Part shown: in pieces, positions 11,116 to 19,889 of the stretch
How positions within the stretch are numbered: the stretch's first letter is position 1
Layout: the number at the start of each line of letters is the position of its first letter
Source: Burkholderia sp. Nafp2/4-1b
GTDB taxonomy: Bacteria > Pseudomonadota > Gammaproteobacteria > Burkholderiales > Burkholderiaceae
NCBI RefSeq assembly: GCF_003635165.1
Contig: NZ_ML058605.1
Location: forward strand, 244,426 to 295,839
Reading direction: 5' to 3'
DNA length: 51,414 nt
The notes under the pieces: model-generated
The model's database searches: none
Seen by the model: only the letters and a program-made list of their open reading frames with translations
What the model was told of the DNA's origin: nothing
Program-made: the position numbers and the translations under genes

Positions 11116-11805
11116 TTCCGTTCTCCCTATCTGATTACAAGCGATTCTGGTGTGCCGCCCGCCGGTGCGTCCGGCTGTGGACCGACTGGTTGCTCGCGTC
11201 GGGTTCCGTATCGAACGTCGTGGCGAAGCGTCGGTGCATGGAACAAAGTCTACGTCCGCGACCGCGCCCGATGGTGCGTGTAGAACGCTTTCTCGACACA
11301 AAAATTATCGTTTAAAAACAACGATATATTTCACGCGTTTTGTATTGCGGAACGTTTTTTGGCATCGCGAAACAGCGAATTTGTGCCGTGCACCACGAAT
11401 TTTTATAAAGCGCGGACCTGTTCCACATCGTGAAAAATCGACGGATTCGAGCGCGGGCGGCGCGGGGCGTGCCGATGGCGTGGTGAGGGCGCGGTGCCAT
11501 TGGCCTGGATCGGGCGCGGTGGAAACCGTGATGCAGGCCGTCGCTCGGCCCGCTCGGCATGAAGGGGATGGAGCGCCGCGGTGTCGTTTGACGATCGAAA
11601 ACGCAGCGCAAGCGGTGCGCGAATCGGCGGCGCTGCCGGCCCCTGCGGCGTATCGACGCTCGTGCGGTGTCGCGGCGTCTCGACGGGGCGCTGCGGTTAT
11701 GATGACGCCGGCATCGGGTTTTCGCGGCGCGCGCACTTTCCCGTGCCGGCTGGCGCGGCTGTCGCGACGGCCGCGCGACGCAGCACGAACAACGAGGAAC
11801 GATTG
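11116..11805. other. 690-bp gene-free stretch upstream of the multicopper oxidase
   Basis: I see no coding region I would defend on either strand; open readings here lack starts and protein-like composition. The middle part (about 11295-11425) is clearly more AT-rich than the surroundings and holds an inverted repeat (11306-11326). It probably contains the promoters of the small minus-strand gene and of the oxidase. Confidence 0.5.
11306..11326. promoter_or_regulatory. Inverted repeat TATCGTT-N7-AACGATA
   Basis: Two 7-bp arms in perfect inverse orientation with an AT-rich 7-nt spacer (taaaaac), inside an AT-rich island. The shape fits an operator for a dimeric regulator or an UP-element-containing promoter. 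The target gene is uncertain because the site lies 480 bp from the oxidase start and 190 bp from the small minus-strand gene. Confidence 0.35.
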
Positions 11806-13407
11806 ATGATACGGAGAACCTTCCTGTCGCACGCCATCGGCATCGCGGCCGCATCGCTGTTTGCGCGCACCGCGTGGGCGCAGCATGCCGGTCACGCTGG
11901 CATGGCCGGCATGGAGCAGATGGACGACATGCCGGGCATGTCCGGTATGTCAGGGATGGCGGGCCAGCACGCGAAGCCTGCGCCGGCCGCGCTCGCGGCG
12001 GCCGACGCGCTGCCTGCCGGCGCGCCGCTCGCGTCGCTGCGCACGCTCGCGAACGAAAGCCGCGAGCCCGGTACGTTCCGCGCGACGCTGATCGCGCAGC
12101 CGGTCGCGCGCCCGCTGCTGCACGGCGCGCGCCCGACGACGTTCTGGCAGTTCGGCGCGGGCACGCAAGGGCCGGTCGTCGGCCCGCTGATCGACGTGCG
12201 CGAGGGCGACACGGTCGAAATCCGTTTCTTGAACAAGCTGCCGCAGCCGTCGACGATCCACTGGCATGGCCTGCCGGTGCCGCCCGAGCAGGACGGCAAC
12301 CCGTCCGATCCGGTCGCGCCGGGCGCATCGCGCGTGTACCGCTTCACGCTGCCCAAGGGCAGCGCCGGCACCTACTGGTATCACCCGCATCCGCACATGA
12401 TGACCGCCGAACAGGTGTTCCGCGGGCTGGCCGGCCCGTTCGTCGTGCGCGCTGCCGACGATCCGCTCGCCGGCTGGCCCGAGCGCAACCTGTTCGTGTC
12501 CGACCTGAAGCTCGCGCGCGACGGCACGATTCCGCCGAACGACATGATGGACTGGATGAACGGCCGCGAAGGCCAGTTCGTACTGGTCAACGGCGCGCGT
12601 CGGCCGCGCATCGACGTCGCGAGCGACGAGCGCTGGCGGGTGTGGAATGCGTGCAGCGCGCGCTACCTGCGCGTGGCATTCGACGACGGTCGCGCGTTCG
12701 AGCACGCTGGCACCGACGGCGGGCTGTTCGATGCGCCGCGCCGCGTGACGTCGCTGCTGCTTGCCCCGGGCGAGCGCGCCGAATTGCTGGTGCGCGCCGG
12801 CGACCGCACGTCACGCGCCGTGCTGCAGGCGGCCGAATACGACCGCCGCAAGATGGCGATGTCGCACGACGACGGCCACGGCAGCCTGCCGCCCGATCCG
12901 GCGCTGCCGCTCGCCGACGTCACGTTCGCGCCGGCGCCCGCTCGCACGCTGCCGGCCACGCTGCGCGCGGTGCCGGCGCTGGGCGAACCGGTCGCGCACA
13001 AGGAAATCGCGTTCGGCGAGGAGATGGACATGGACGCGATGATGAAGGGCCCGTCACATGGCCGCCCGGCCGGCATGCGCTTCACGATCAACGGTGCCGC
13101 GTACGCGCCGCACCGCGCGACGCTGACGAGCCGTCGCGGCGACGTCGAGCGCTGGACGATCCGCAACACGACCGACATGGATCACCCGTTCCATTTGCAC
13201 GGCACGCAATTCCAGGTGATCGAGCGCGCATCGGACGGCACGCAAACGGCCGAGCCGTTCCGCGCATGGCGCGATACCGTCAACGTGCGCAGCGGCGAGA
13301 CCGTAACGCTACTCGTTACGCAAGACATGCCCGGCGAGCGCATGTTTCACTGCCATATTCTCGAACACGAGGATCTCGGCATGATGGGCACGCTGAAGGT
13401 CGTGTAA
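11806..13407 (+). CDS. Tat-exported multicopper oxidase (CopA/CueO-like)
   Basis: Protein of 533 residues from ATG 11806 (GAGGA about 7 nt upstream). It has a twin-arginine signal (MIRRTFLSH, hydrophobic core, cleavage after AWA). A Met/His-rich stretch follows at residues 27-55 with repeated HAG, MPGM and SGM elements, typical of copper-resistance oxidases. Copper ligands are in the expected places: HWHG 152-155, YHPHPH 192-197, HPFHLH 460-465, and HCHILEH 515-521 with M526 as the axial type-1 ligand. Another Met-rich patch (EEMDMDAMMKGPSHG) lies before the third cupredoxin domain. Probable role: periplasmic cuprous or phenolic oxidase protecting against copper. No cop, cus or czc partner is adjacent, so it may act alone. 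Confidence 0.92.
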   Translation: MIRRTFLSHAIGIAAASLFARTAWAQHAGHAGMAGMEQMDDMPGMSGMSGMAGQHAKPAPAALAAADALPAGAPLASLRTLANESREPGTFRATLIAQPVARPLLHGARPTTFWQFGAGTQGPVVGPLIDVREGDTVEIRFLNKLPQPSTIHWHGLPVPPEQDGNPSDPVAPGASRVYRFTLPKGSAGTYWYHPHPHMMTAEQVFRGLAGPFVVRAADDPLAGWPERNLFVSDLKLARDGTIPPNDMMDWMNGREGQFVLVNGARRPRIDVASDERWRVWNACSARYLRVAFDDGRAFEHAGTDGGLFDAPRRVTSLLLAPGERAELLVRAGDRTSRAVLQAAEYDRRKMAMSHDDGHGSLPPDPALPLADVTFAPAPARTLPATLRAVPALGEPVAHKEIAFGEEMDMDAMMKGPSHGRPAGMRFTINGAAYAPHRATLTSRRGDVERWTIRNTTDMDHPFHLHGTQFQVIERASDGTQTAEPFRAWRDTVNVRSGETVTLLVTQDMPGERMFHCHILEHEDLGMMGTLKVV

Positions 13408-13498
13408 CGATTATCGAATATGTTTCACGCGTATGTCGGCATTCGATCTGCGAGTGAAACAAGACAATGCGTGTTCAATTATCGGGATTGAACGAAAA

Positions 13499-13530
13499 GG
13501 CCGGCCAATCGAATAAACGATTGGCCGGCC
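13499..13530 (-). terminator. Distal hairpin of a tandem terminator after cspA
   Basis: A perfect 13-bp inverted repeat (GGCCGGCCAATCG / CGATTGGCCGGCC, loop aataaa) is followed on the minus strand by TTTTCG. It lies just beyond the main cspA terminator and may act as a backup. It could also help shield the 3' end of the oxidase transcript from the other side. Confidence 0.6.
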
Positions 13531-13531
13531 T

Positions 13532-13567
13532 CAAAAAAAAAGAAACCCGGCGCAATGCCGGGTTTCT
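13532..13567 (-). terminator. Intrinsic terminator of cspA
   Basis: On the minus strand AGAAACCCGGC-attgc-GCCGGGTTTCT is followed by nine T. It starts 21 bp after the cspA stop codon. Confidence 0.92.
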
Positions 13568-13587
13568 TTGTCAGCTATCCGGTGCCT

Positions 13588-13791
13588 TTATGCGGCCTGG
13601 ATGTTCGACGCTTGCTTGCCCTTCGGGCCTTGAACGACCTCGAAGCTGACCTTCTGGCCTTCCTTCAGGGTCTTGAAGCCCTGCATGTTGATGGCCGAGA
13701 AGTGCGCAAACAGATCCTCACCGCCCTCATCGGGAGTGATGAAACCGAAGCCCTTCGCGTCGTTGAACCACTTAACGATACCAGTTGCCAT
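13588..13791 (-). CDS. cspA: Cold-shock domain protein, CspA family
   Basis: Protein of 67 residues, a single cold-shock OB-fold that binds single-stranded RNA and DNA. Both RNA-binding motifs are present: RNP1 KGFGFI and RNP2-like LFAHFS, after the usual [12 protein letters not shown] start. CspA-family proteins act as RNA chaperones that melt structure. The gene is monocistronic, with a near-consensus promoter 150 bp upstream giving a long 5' leader and a tandem terminator downstream. The long leader is a hallmark of cold-regulated csp mRNAs. Which of the several Burkholderia Csp paralogues this is cannot be said. Confidence 0.95.
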   Translation of the reverse strand: MATGIVKWFNDAKGFGFITPDEGGEDLFAHFSAINMQGFKTLKEGQKVSFEVVQGPKGKQASNIQAA

Positions 13792-13943
13792 TTCCTACTT
13801 CCCCTGTCACACAGTCGCTGCTACTTACCACGAGCACGCTCGAAAAGCTAAACGACCGGAAAATGCAGCCGTTCCCCCCTCACAAGCTCACCTTCGGCCT
13901 CGTTCATTTCACCGGATGGCGAATTGAAAAAAGTGCCAGCTTG

Positions 13944-13972
13944 ATTGTTGGCGCTCTTTATTTGAGTGTCAA
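13944..13972 (-). promoter_or_regulatory. Sigma-70 promoter of cspA
   Basis: Minus strand: -35 TTGACA (13972-13967), 17-nt spacer, -10 AACAAT (13949-13944). Expected start of transcription is near 13937, which gives a leader of about 145 nt before cspA. Confidence 0.75.
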
Positions 13973-14203
13973 GCGGAATTTTCAGACGGTTGGAGGGCCG
14001 TTGTAAAGAACCCATTTTCAGGGTTTTTCCGGCTTTGCTTTGCAGCATGCCGCCGAGCGCGCGGACTTGAAAAGTCGCATAATCGGCTCATATACCAGGC
14101 TCGAGTGACACGCGATCGAGTCGTCCCGGCTTGTGGGATACTGGATGCCGACGCGATCGTCCGGTGCAGTTCCCCCAGACGGTTCGTGTTCCGCGCCACG
14201 CGT

Positions 14204-14229
14204 GAAAGCCGGCACCGCAGCCGGCTTTC
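14204..14229. repeat. GC-rich hairpin upstream of clpS
   Basis: GAAAGCCGGC-accgca-GCCGGCTTTC is a perfect 10-bp inverted repeat without a T-run on either side. It could be an mRNA-end or protein-binding structure; no role can be assigned. Confidence 0.5.
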
Positions 14230-14303
14230 GTATGGCACGAAGACGATCGCATATCGTCGGGAACCAGGGAGGGCGCCGACCGGTCGGTCGGGTAATGGCA
14301 GGA

Positions 14304-14331
14304 TTGCGGGCCTGTCCGAGTTGTTTAGAAT
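14304..14331 (+). promoter_or_regulatory. Promoter of clpS-clpA, probably giving a leaderless mRNA
   Basis: -35 TTGCGG (14304-14309), 16-nt spacer, -10 TAGAAT (14326-14331). Only 6 nt (gggtgt) separate the -10 box from the clpS ATG, so the transcript is expected to start at or next to the ATG. No ribosome binding site is present, which agrees. Confidence 0.55.
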
Positions 14332-14337
14332 GGGTGT

Positions 14338-14652
14338 ATGGCGATTATCCCGGACAAGCAGGACAGCACCGTCCTGGAACGCAAGCAGCAGAAGCTCAAG
14401 CCGCCTTCGATGTACAAGGTGGTGCTGCTCAACGACGACTTCACGCCGATGGAGTTCGTCGTGATGGTCGTACAGGAGTATTTCAAGAAGGATCGCGAGA
14501 CGGCCACGCAGATCATGCTGAAGGTCCACCGCGAAGGGCGAGGGGTATGTGGGGTCTATACGCGGGACATCGCGTCGACCAAGGTTGAGCAAGTCGTTAC
14601 CCATGCGCGGCAGGCCGGGCATCCGCTGCAGTGCGTGATGGAGGAAGCATGA
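14338..14652 (+). CDS. clpS: ATP-dependent Clp protease adaptor ClpS
   Basis: Adaptor of 104 residues that delivers N-degron substrates to ClpAP. The core [20 protein letters not shown] is the ClpS signature, with the Asn-Asp pair and Met of the N-end binding pocket. The [16 protein letters not shown] segment carries the conserved His and the Clp-contacting surface. The flexible N-terminal extension needed for function is present (about 20 residues before the fold). It overlaps clpA by 4 bp (ATGA), so the two are translationally coupled. No ribosome binding site precedes it; see the promoter entry. Confidence 0.95.
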   Translation: MAIIPDKQDSTVLERKQQKLKPPSMYKVVLLNDDFTPMEFVVMVVQEYFKKDRETATQIMLKVHREGRGVCGVYTRDIASTKVEQVVTHARQAGHPLQCVMEEA

Positions 14653-16949
14653 TTGCCCAGGAATTGGAAGTCAGCCTGCACATGGCGTTCATGGAAGCAC
14701 GCCAGGCGCGCCATGAGTTCATTACGGTCGAGCATCTGCTGCTGGCCCTGCTGGATAATCCGACGGCAGCCGAGGTGTTGCGCGCGTGTGCGGCCAACAT
14801 CGAGGACTTGCGTCAGAACCTGCGCAATTTCATCCACGACAACACACCTACCGTCCCGGGTACCGACGATGTCGATACCCAGCCGACGCTCGGTTTCCAG
14901 CGCGTGATCCAGCGCGCGATCATGCACGTCCAGTCGACGTCGAACGGCAAGAAGGAAGTCACCGGCGCGAACGTGCTGGTCGCGATCTTCGGCGAGAAGG
15001 ATTCGCACGCCGTCTACTACCTGCAGCAGCAGGGCGTCACGCGTCTGGACGTCGTGAACTTCATTTCGCACGGCATCGCGAAGACGAACGGCGGCGAAGC
15101 CGCGAAGTCGGCCGACGCGAACGCGGAAAGCGAAGACGCGAACGCGCAGAAGGAAACGCCGCTCGCGCAGTTCACACAGAACCTGAACCAGATGGCGAAG
15201 GACGGCCGCATCGATCCGCTGATCGGGCGCGAGCCGGAGGTCGAGCGCGTCGTGCAGGTGCTGTGCCGCCGCCGCAAGAACAATCCGCTGCTCGTCGGCG
15301 AAGCCGGCGTCGGCAAGACGGCGATCGCGGAAGGGCTCGCGTATCGCATCACGCGCGGCGAAGTGCCGGACATCCTCGCGAACGCGCAGGTGTATTCGCT
15401 CGACATGGGCGCGCTGCTCGCGGGCACCAAGTATCGCGGCGACTTCGAGCAGCGTCTGAAGACGGTGCTGAAGGAGCTGAAGGAGCGTCCGCACGCGATC
15501 CTGTTCATCGACGAGATCCACACGCTGATCGGCGCGGGCGCCGCATCGGGCGGCACGCTCGACGCGTCGAACCTGCTGAAGCCGGCGCTGTCGTCGGGCA
15601 CGCTCAAGTGCATCGGCGCGACCACCTTCACCGAATATCGCGGCATCTTCGAGAAGGACGCGGCGCTGTCGCGGCGCTTCCAGAAGGTCGACGTGACGGA
15701 GCCGACCGTCGAGCAGACGGTCGCGATCCTGCGCGGGCTGAAGTCGCGGTTCGAGGAGCATCACGGCGTCAAGTATTCGTCGGGCGCGTTGTCGGCCGCG
15801 GCCGAGCTGTCGGCACGCTTCATCACCGACCGTCACCTGCCGGACAAGGCGATCGACGTGATCGACGAAGCGGGCGCCGCGCAGCGCATCCTGCCGAAGT
15901 CGAAGCAGAAGAAGACGATCGGCAAGAGCGAGATCGAGGAGATCATCTCGAAGATCGCGCGTGTGCCGGCGCAAAGCGTGTCGCAGGACGATCGCAGCAA
16001 GCTGCAGACGCTCGATCGCGACCTGAAGAGCGTCGTGTTCGGACAGGATCCGGCGATCGACGCGCTCGCCGCGTCGATCAAGATGGCGCGCGCGGGCCTC
16101 GGCAAGATGGACAAGCCGATCGGCGCGTTCCTGTTCTCCGGCCCGACGGGCGTCGGCAAGACCGAAGTGGCGCGCCAGCTCGCGTTCACGCTCGGCATCG
16201 AGCTGATCCGCTTCGACATGTCGGAATACATGGAGCGTCACGCGGTGAGCCGCCTGATCGGCGCACCGCCGGGCTACGTCGGGTTCGACCAGGGCGGCCT
16301 CTTGACCGAAGCCGTCACGAAGAAGCCGCATTGCGTGCTGCTGCTCGACGAAATCGAGAAGGCGCATCCGGACATCTTCAACGTGCTGCTGCAGGTGATG
16401 GACCACGGCACGCTGACGGACAACAACGGCCGCAAGGCAGATTTCCGCAACGTCATCATCATCATGACGACGAACGCGGGCGCCGAGTCGATGCAGAAGG
16501 CGACGATCGGCTTCACGACGCGCCGCGAGACGGGCGACGAGATGACCGACATCAAGCGCCTGTTCACGCCGGAGTTCCGCAACCGCCTGGATTCGATCAT
16601 CAGCTTCCGCTCGCTCGATGAGGAAATCATCATGCGCGTGGTCGACAAGTTCCTGATCCAGCTCGAGGAGCAACTGCACGAGAAGAAGGTCGACGCGCTC
16701 TTCACCGACGCGTTGCGCAAGCATCTCGCGAAGCACGGCTTCGACCCGCTGATGGGTGCGCGGCCGATGCAGCGGCTGATCCAGGACACGATCCGTCGCG
16801 CGCTCGCCGACGAACTGCTGTTCGGCAAGCTGCTGAACGGCGGCCACGTGACGGTCGACGTCGACGAAAACGACAAGGTGCAGTTGTCGTTCGACAAGCT
16901 CGGCAACCCGCCGCACAAGCCGAACGAAGAGACGGTCGAAGTCGAGTAA
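14649..16949 (+). CDS. clpA: ATP-dependent Clp protease ATPase subunit ClpA
   Basis: AAA+ unfoldase of 766 residues, partner of ClpP. The start is ATG 14649, overlapping the clpS stop, with GAGGAA just upstream. In order: N-terminal ClpS-binding repeat domain, D1 with Walker [10 protein letters not shown] and Walker [11 protein letters not shown], sensor/arginine finger region, D2 with Walker [10 protein letters not shown] and Walker [11 protein letters not shown]. The ClpB middle coiled coil is absent. The IGF tripeptide (KATIGFTT) needed to dock on ClpP is present. A strong terminator follows. With ClpS it forms the N-end-rule degradation unit. Confidence 0.96.
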   Translation: MIAQELEVSLHMAFMEARQARHEFITVEHLLLALLDNPTAAEVLRACAANIEDLRQNLRNFIHDNTPTVPGTDDVDTQPTLGFQRVIQRAIMHVQSTSNGKKEVTGANVLVAIFGEKDSHAVYYLQQQGVTRLDVVNFISHGIAKTNGGEAAKSADANAESEDANAQKETPLAQFTQNLNQMAKDGRIDPLIGREPEVERVVQVLCRRRKNNPLLVGEAGVGKTAIAEGLAYRITRGEVPDILANAQVYSLDMGALLAGTKYRGDFEQRLKTVLKELKERPHAILFIDEIHTLIGAGAASGGTLDASNLLKPALSSGTLKCIGATTFTEYRGIFEKDAALSRRFQKVDVTEPTVEQTVAILRGLKSRFEEHHGVKYSSGALSAAAELSARFITDRHLPDKAIDVIDEAGAAQRILPKSKQKKTIGKSEIEEIISKIARVPAQSVSQDDRSKLQTLDRDLKSVVFGQDPAIDALAASIKMARAGLGKMDKPIGAFLFSGPTGVGKTEVARQLAFTLGIELIRFDMSEYMERHAVSRLIGAPPGYVGFDQGGLLTEAVTKKPHCVLLLDEIEKAHPDIFNVLLQVMDHGTLTDNNGRKADFRNVIIIMTTNAGAESMQKATIGFTTRRETGDEMTDIKRLFTPEFRNRLDSIISFRSLDEEIIMRVVDKFLIQLEEQLHEKKVDALFTDALRKHLAKHGFDPLMGARPMQRLIQDTIRRALADELLFGKLLNGGHVTVDVDENDKVQLSFDKLGNPPHKPNEETVEVE

Positions 16950-16971
16950 GCGATAATTCGTTGTTCATGCG

Positions 16972-17006
16972 AACGGCGCGGGAAGTTCTCCGCGCCGTTT
17001 CGTTTT
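16972..17006 (+). terminator. Intrinsic terminator after clpA
   Basis: AACGGCGCGG-gaagttct-CCGCGCCGTT followed by TCGTTTT, 23 bp after the clpA stop codon. Confidence 0.85.
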
Positions 17007-17025
17007 ATCTGGCGCCGGCGGCGCG

Positions 17026-18432
17026 ATGGTGGTGCAGGGGAGTGGCAACGCAGTGACACAACAACAACGATCGTTCGACGACATCGTCGCGCGCGAACAA
17101 GGGCTGCGCCATGCGCTGACGTCCGGGCAGATGGCGATGATCGCGATCGGCGGGGCGATCGGCACGGGGCTGTTCCTCGGCAGCGGCTTCGCGATCGGGC
17201 TCGCGGGCCCCAGCGTGCTCGTTTCGTATGCGATCGGTGCGCTGATCGCGCTGCTGCTGATGGGCGCGCTCGCGGAAATGACCGTCGCGCATCCGACCGC
17301 CGGCTCGTTCGGTGCGTATGCCGAACACTACGTCGGCCCGCTCGCGGGTTTTCTCGTGCGCTATGCGTACTGGTTCGCGGTGGTGTTCGCAATCGGCACC
17401 GAAATCAGCGCGATCGCCGTCTTCATGAAGTACTGGTTCCCGGCCGTGCCCGGCTGGTACTGGGTGATCGGCTTCTCCGCGCTGCTGATCGCGGTGAACC
17501 TCGCGAGCGTCACGCTGTACGGCACGGTCGAATACGCATTCTCGCTGCTGAAGATCGCGGCGATCGTCGTGTTCATCGTGCTCGGCGCGACGCTCGTGTG
17601 GTCGGCGCCGGCCGCGTCGGGCATCGGCTTCGCGAACTACACCGCGCACGGCGGTTTCATGCCGAAAGGGCCGTGGGGCACCTGGGTCGCGGTGATCGTG
17701 GCAATTTTCAGCTACATGAGCATCGAGGCCGTCGCGATCGCGGCGGGCGAGGCGCGCGATCCGCAGCACGCGGTTACGCGCGCGTTCCGCTCGACGGTGT
17801 TCCGGCTCGTGCTGTTCTACCTGCTGACGCTCGCGCTGATGCTCGCGATCGTGCCCTGGACGCAGGCCGGCACCGACGAAAGCCCGTTCGTGAAGGTGAT
17901 GGCCGCGACGCACGTGCCGTATGCGGCCGGCGTGATCAACTTCGTGCTGCTGATCGCGGCGCTGTCCGCGATGAACAGCCAGCTGTACGTGACGACGCGG
18001 ATGATGTTCAGCCTGTCGCGCGCGCGGCTCGCGCCGGCCGTGTTCGGCCGGCTCGGCAGCAACGGCGTGCCGCGTGCGGCGCTGTGGATCTCGACTAGCG
18101 GCGTCGCGGTCGCGGCCGTGCTGGTCGCGCTGTCGCCCGACACCGCGTTCACCGTGATGATGGCGATCGCGATGTTCGGCGCGCTGTTCACATGGCTGAT
18201 GATCTTCGTTACGCACCTGCGCTTTCGCGCGCAGTACAGCGGCCCGGCGCTCGCATTCCGGATGTGGGGCCACCCGTTCGGCAGCCTGCTCGGCGCGGCG
18301 CTCGTCGGCGCGATCCTGCTGACGACCGCGTTCACGCGCGAATTCCGGATGACGATGGTGGTCGGCGTCGTGTTCGCCGTGCTGCTGACGCTCGCGTACG
18401 CGCTGCACTACCGGCACCAGCACGCGCGTTGA
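17026..18432 (+). CDS. APC-superfamily amino acid permease
   Basis: Inner-membrane protein of up to 468 residues with about 12 hydrophobic helices. The signature IAIGGAIGTGLFLGSG in helix 1 (unwound substrate-binding segment) places it in the amino acid transporter (AAT) family, proton-coupled uptake. Helix 6 carries FSYMSIEAVAIAAGEARDP, the usual second half of the binding site. Substrate cannot be read from sequence; GABA, Pro or aromatic/basic amino acid permeases are relatives. ATG 17026 is the longest start; GTG 17053 (VTQQQRSF, with GGGGAG 11 nt before) is a good alternative. It is monocistronic between a terminator and the promoter of the next gene. Confidence 0.88.
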   Translation: MVVQGSGNAVTQQQRSFDDIVAREQGLRHALTSGQMAMIAIGGAIGTGLFLGSGFAIGLAGPSVLVSYAIGALIALLLMGALAEMTVAHPTAGSFGAYAEHYVGPLAGFLVRYAYWFAVVFAIGTEISAIAVFMKYWFPAVPGWYWVIGFSALLIAVNLASVTLYGTVEYAFSLLKIAAIVVFIVLGATLVWSAPAASGIGFANYTAHGGFMPKGPWGTWVAVIVAIFSYMSIEAVAIAAGEARDPQHAVTRAFRSTVFRLVLFYLLTLALMLAIVPWTQAGTDESPFVKVMAATHVPYAAGVINFVLLIAALSAMNSQLYVTTRMMFSLSRARLAPAVFGRLGSNGVPRAALWISTSGVAVAAVLVALSPDTAFTVMMAIAMFGALFTWLMIFVTHLRFRAQYSGPALAFRMWGHPFGSLLGAALVGAILLTTAFTREFRMTMVVGVVFAVLLTLAYALHYRHQHAR

Positions 18433-18448
18433 CGCGTGCGTTCCTGCC

Positions 18449-18482
18449 GCTAAGGTTCCGTTAAGCCGGCGGCGATTACATT
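18449..18482 (+). promoter_or_regulatory. Direct-repeat box plus -10 upstream of the COG4705-like gene
   Basis: GCTAAG-gttcc-GTTAAG (18449-18465) is a 6-5-6 direct repeat like the boxes bound by PmrA/QseB-type response regulators (CTTAAG-N5-CTTAAG). A -10 TACATT at 18477-18482 places the repeat over the -35 position, as expected for activation by such a regulator. No -35 consensus is otherwise seen. The regulator is not in the window. Confidence 0.4.
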
Positions 18483-18546
18483 CGAACCTGTCCGCGATCC
18501 GGGCCGGCACACTGCCGGCCGGTCGCCATCTGCAAAAGGGGTTCGA

Positions 18547-19320
18547 ATGAACAAACTTCCCGAAATCACGCTCGCGTTCTGGATCATGAAGATCTGCGCG
18601 ACGACGCTCGGTGAAACCGGCGGCGACCTGCTGTCGATGACGCTGAACGTCGGCTACGCGGTCAGCTCGATCCTGCTGTTCGGTTTCTTTCTCGTCACGC
18701 TCGGCGCACAGCTCCGGACCACCGGCTATCGCCCGGCGATCTACTGGGCCGTGATCGTCGCGACCAGCACGGCGGGCACCACGATGTCCGATTTCATGGA
18801 TCGCACGCTAGGTCTCGGCTATGCGGCGGGCTCGTCGATCCTCGTCGCGATCCTGCTGGCGATCTTCGCGGTGTGGCGCCTGAGCGGCGAATCGCTGTCG
18901 GTCGACCTGATCCGCACGCGCAAGGTCGAATTGCTGTACTGGGTCGCGATCCTGTTCTCGAACACGCTCGGCACCGCGCTCGGCGATTTCCTCGCGGACA
19001 GCTCCGGCCTCGGCTTCGGCGGCGGTGCGCTGCTGATCGGCGGCCTGCTCGCGGCGATCGTGCTCGCGCACTACTTCACGCGCATTTCCGGCGTGCTGCT
19101 GTTCTGGGCCGCGTTCGTGCTCACGCGTCCGTTCGGCGCGACGGTCGGCGACTTGCTGACGAAACCGGTCGCGAAGGGCGGACTCGAGCTTGGTACGGTC
19201 GGGTCGTCGGCGGTGCTGTTCGGCGTGCTGGCCGCGCTGGTGGTCTACGCAAGCATCGCGCAGGCAAGGCGGCGGCGCGAACTCGTGCCCGCGCGGATCG
19301 TGCAGACGGCCGATCGGTGA
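18547..19320 (+). CDS. Multipass membrane protein with four-fold internal repeat, COG4705-like
   Basis: Protein of 257 residues with about eight hydrophobic segments. Four related motifs recur about every 60 residues: TTLGETGGDLL, AGTTMSDFMDRTLGLGYAAG, NTLGTALGDFLADSSGLGFGGG and FGATVGDLLTKP. Each has an Asp in the membrane-proximal part after a Gly/Ser. Such regularly placed acids could line a transport or binding site; this is inference. I recognise it as the COG4705 type of uncharacterised membrane-anchored protein, often found near two-component systems. An AAAAGGGG-like element precedes ATG 18547 by 6 nt. The upstream direct repeat suggests response-regulator control. A strong terminator follows. 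Confidence 0.75.
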   Translation: MNKLPEITLAFWIMKICATTLGETGGDLLSMTLNVGYAVSSILLFGFFLVTLGAQLRTTGYRPAIYWAVIVATSTAGTTMSDFMDRTLGLGYAAGSSILVAILLAIFAVWRLSGESLSVDLIRTRKVELLYWVAILFSNTLGTALGDFLADSSGLGFGGGALLIGGLLAAIVLAHYFTRISGVLLFWAAFVLTRPFGATVGDLLTKPVAKGGLELGTVGSSAVLFGVLAALVVYASIAQARRRRELVPARIVQTADR

Positions 19321-19347
19321 GCGGAAGCGGGGCGCATCCGATGGAAT

Positions 19348-19376
19348 CGAAAAAGGGGCCGCGAGGCCCCTTTCTT
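19348..19376. terminator. Bidirectional terminator between the COG4705-like gene and dut
   Basis: AAAAAGGGGCC-gcga-GGCCCCTTTC. It has T-rich flanks on both strands and so can stop the plus-strand gene and the leftward dut transcript. Confidence 0.85.
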
Positions 19377-19387
19377 CATTGCGCCGT

Positions 19388-19834
19388 TCAGTGACGGCCG
19401 GTGCTGCCGAAGCCGCCTTCGCCGCGATCGCTTTGCGCGAAGTCGTCGACGATGTTGAACTGCGCCTGCACGACCGGCACGATCACGAGCTGCGCGAGCC
19501 GCTCGAACGGGTTCAGCACGAATTCGGTCTGCCCGCGGTTCCACGTCGACACCATCAACTGGCCCTGGTAGTCGGAATCGATCAGGCCGACCAGGTTGCC
19601 GAGCACGATGCCGTGCTTGTGGCCGAGGCCCGAGCGCGGCAGGATCAGCGCCGCATAGCCGGGATCGGCGACGTGGATCGCGAGGCCGGTCGGCACCAGC
19701 GTGGTTTCGCCCGGCTGCAGCGTGACGGGGGCGTCGAGGCACGCGCGCAGGTCGAGGCCGGCGCTGCCGGTGGTTGCGTAGGCGGGCAGGTAGTCGCGCA
19801 TGCGCGCGTCGAGAATCTTCAGGTCGAGTTTCAT
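19388..19834 (-). CDS. dut: Deoxyuridine 5'-triphosphate nucleotidohydrolase (dUTPase)
   Basis: Homotrimeric dUTPase, 148 residues, converts dUTP to dUMP and PPi, keeping uracil out of DNA and feeding dTMP synthesis. ATG 19834 (MKLDLKIL) was chosen; the longer reading adds an atypical Arg-rich extension. The five family motifs are visible: [10 protein letters not shown] (1), [12 protein letters not shown] (2), [14 protein letters not shown] (3, catalytic Asp in the Asp-Ser-Asp-Tyr stretch), [12 protein letters not shown] (4) and [12 protein letters not shown] (5, glycine-rich C-terminal arm). It is the last gene of the leftward ribF-ileS-lspA-coaBC-dut run, 55 bp after coaBC; the coaBC-dut order is widely conserved. 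Confidence 0.95.
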   Translation of the reverse strand: MKLDLKILDARMRDYLPAYATTGSAGLDLRACLDAPVTLQPGETTLVPTGLAIHVADPGYAALILPRSGLGHKHGIVLGNLVGLIDSDYQGQLMVSTWNRGQTEFVLNPFERLAQLVIVPVVQAQFNIVDDFAQSDRGEGGFGSTGRH

Positions 19835-19889
19835 GCGGTCGTCGATTCGGTCGGGAAGGGCGCGGCGGCGCGGGCCGCCGCGCAACGGA

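Larger units (their letters stand above)
13792..14337. other. 546-bp intergenic region between cspA and clpS
   Basis: Holds the cspA leader and promoter on the minus strand (13792-13972), a short plus-strand hairpin with T5 (aaccc/gggtt, 14009-14028) that may be a weak terminator, a GC hairpin at 14204-14229, and the clpS promoter (14304-14331). I see no credible coding region between. Confidence 0.6.

Noticed and set aside
14008..14031. Plus-strand terminator aaccc/gggtt with T5 in the cspA-clpS gap
   Set aside because: The core stem is only 5 bp (8 with a wobble pair) and no plus-strand gene ends nearby; kept only as a remark.
13848..14048. Small minus-strand open frame inside the cspA promoter/leader
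   Set aside because: It spans the predicted promoter, has no ribosome binding site and looks like chance.
14556..16916. Long minus-strand frame opposite clpS-clpA
   Set aside because: Shadow of clpA; no start signal and no family resemblance.
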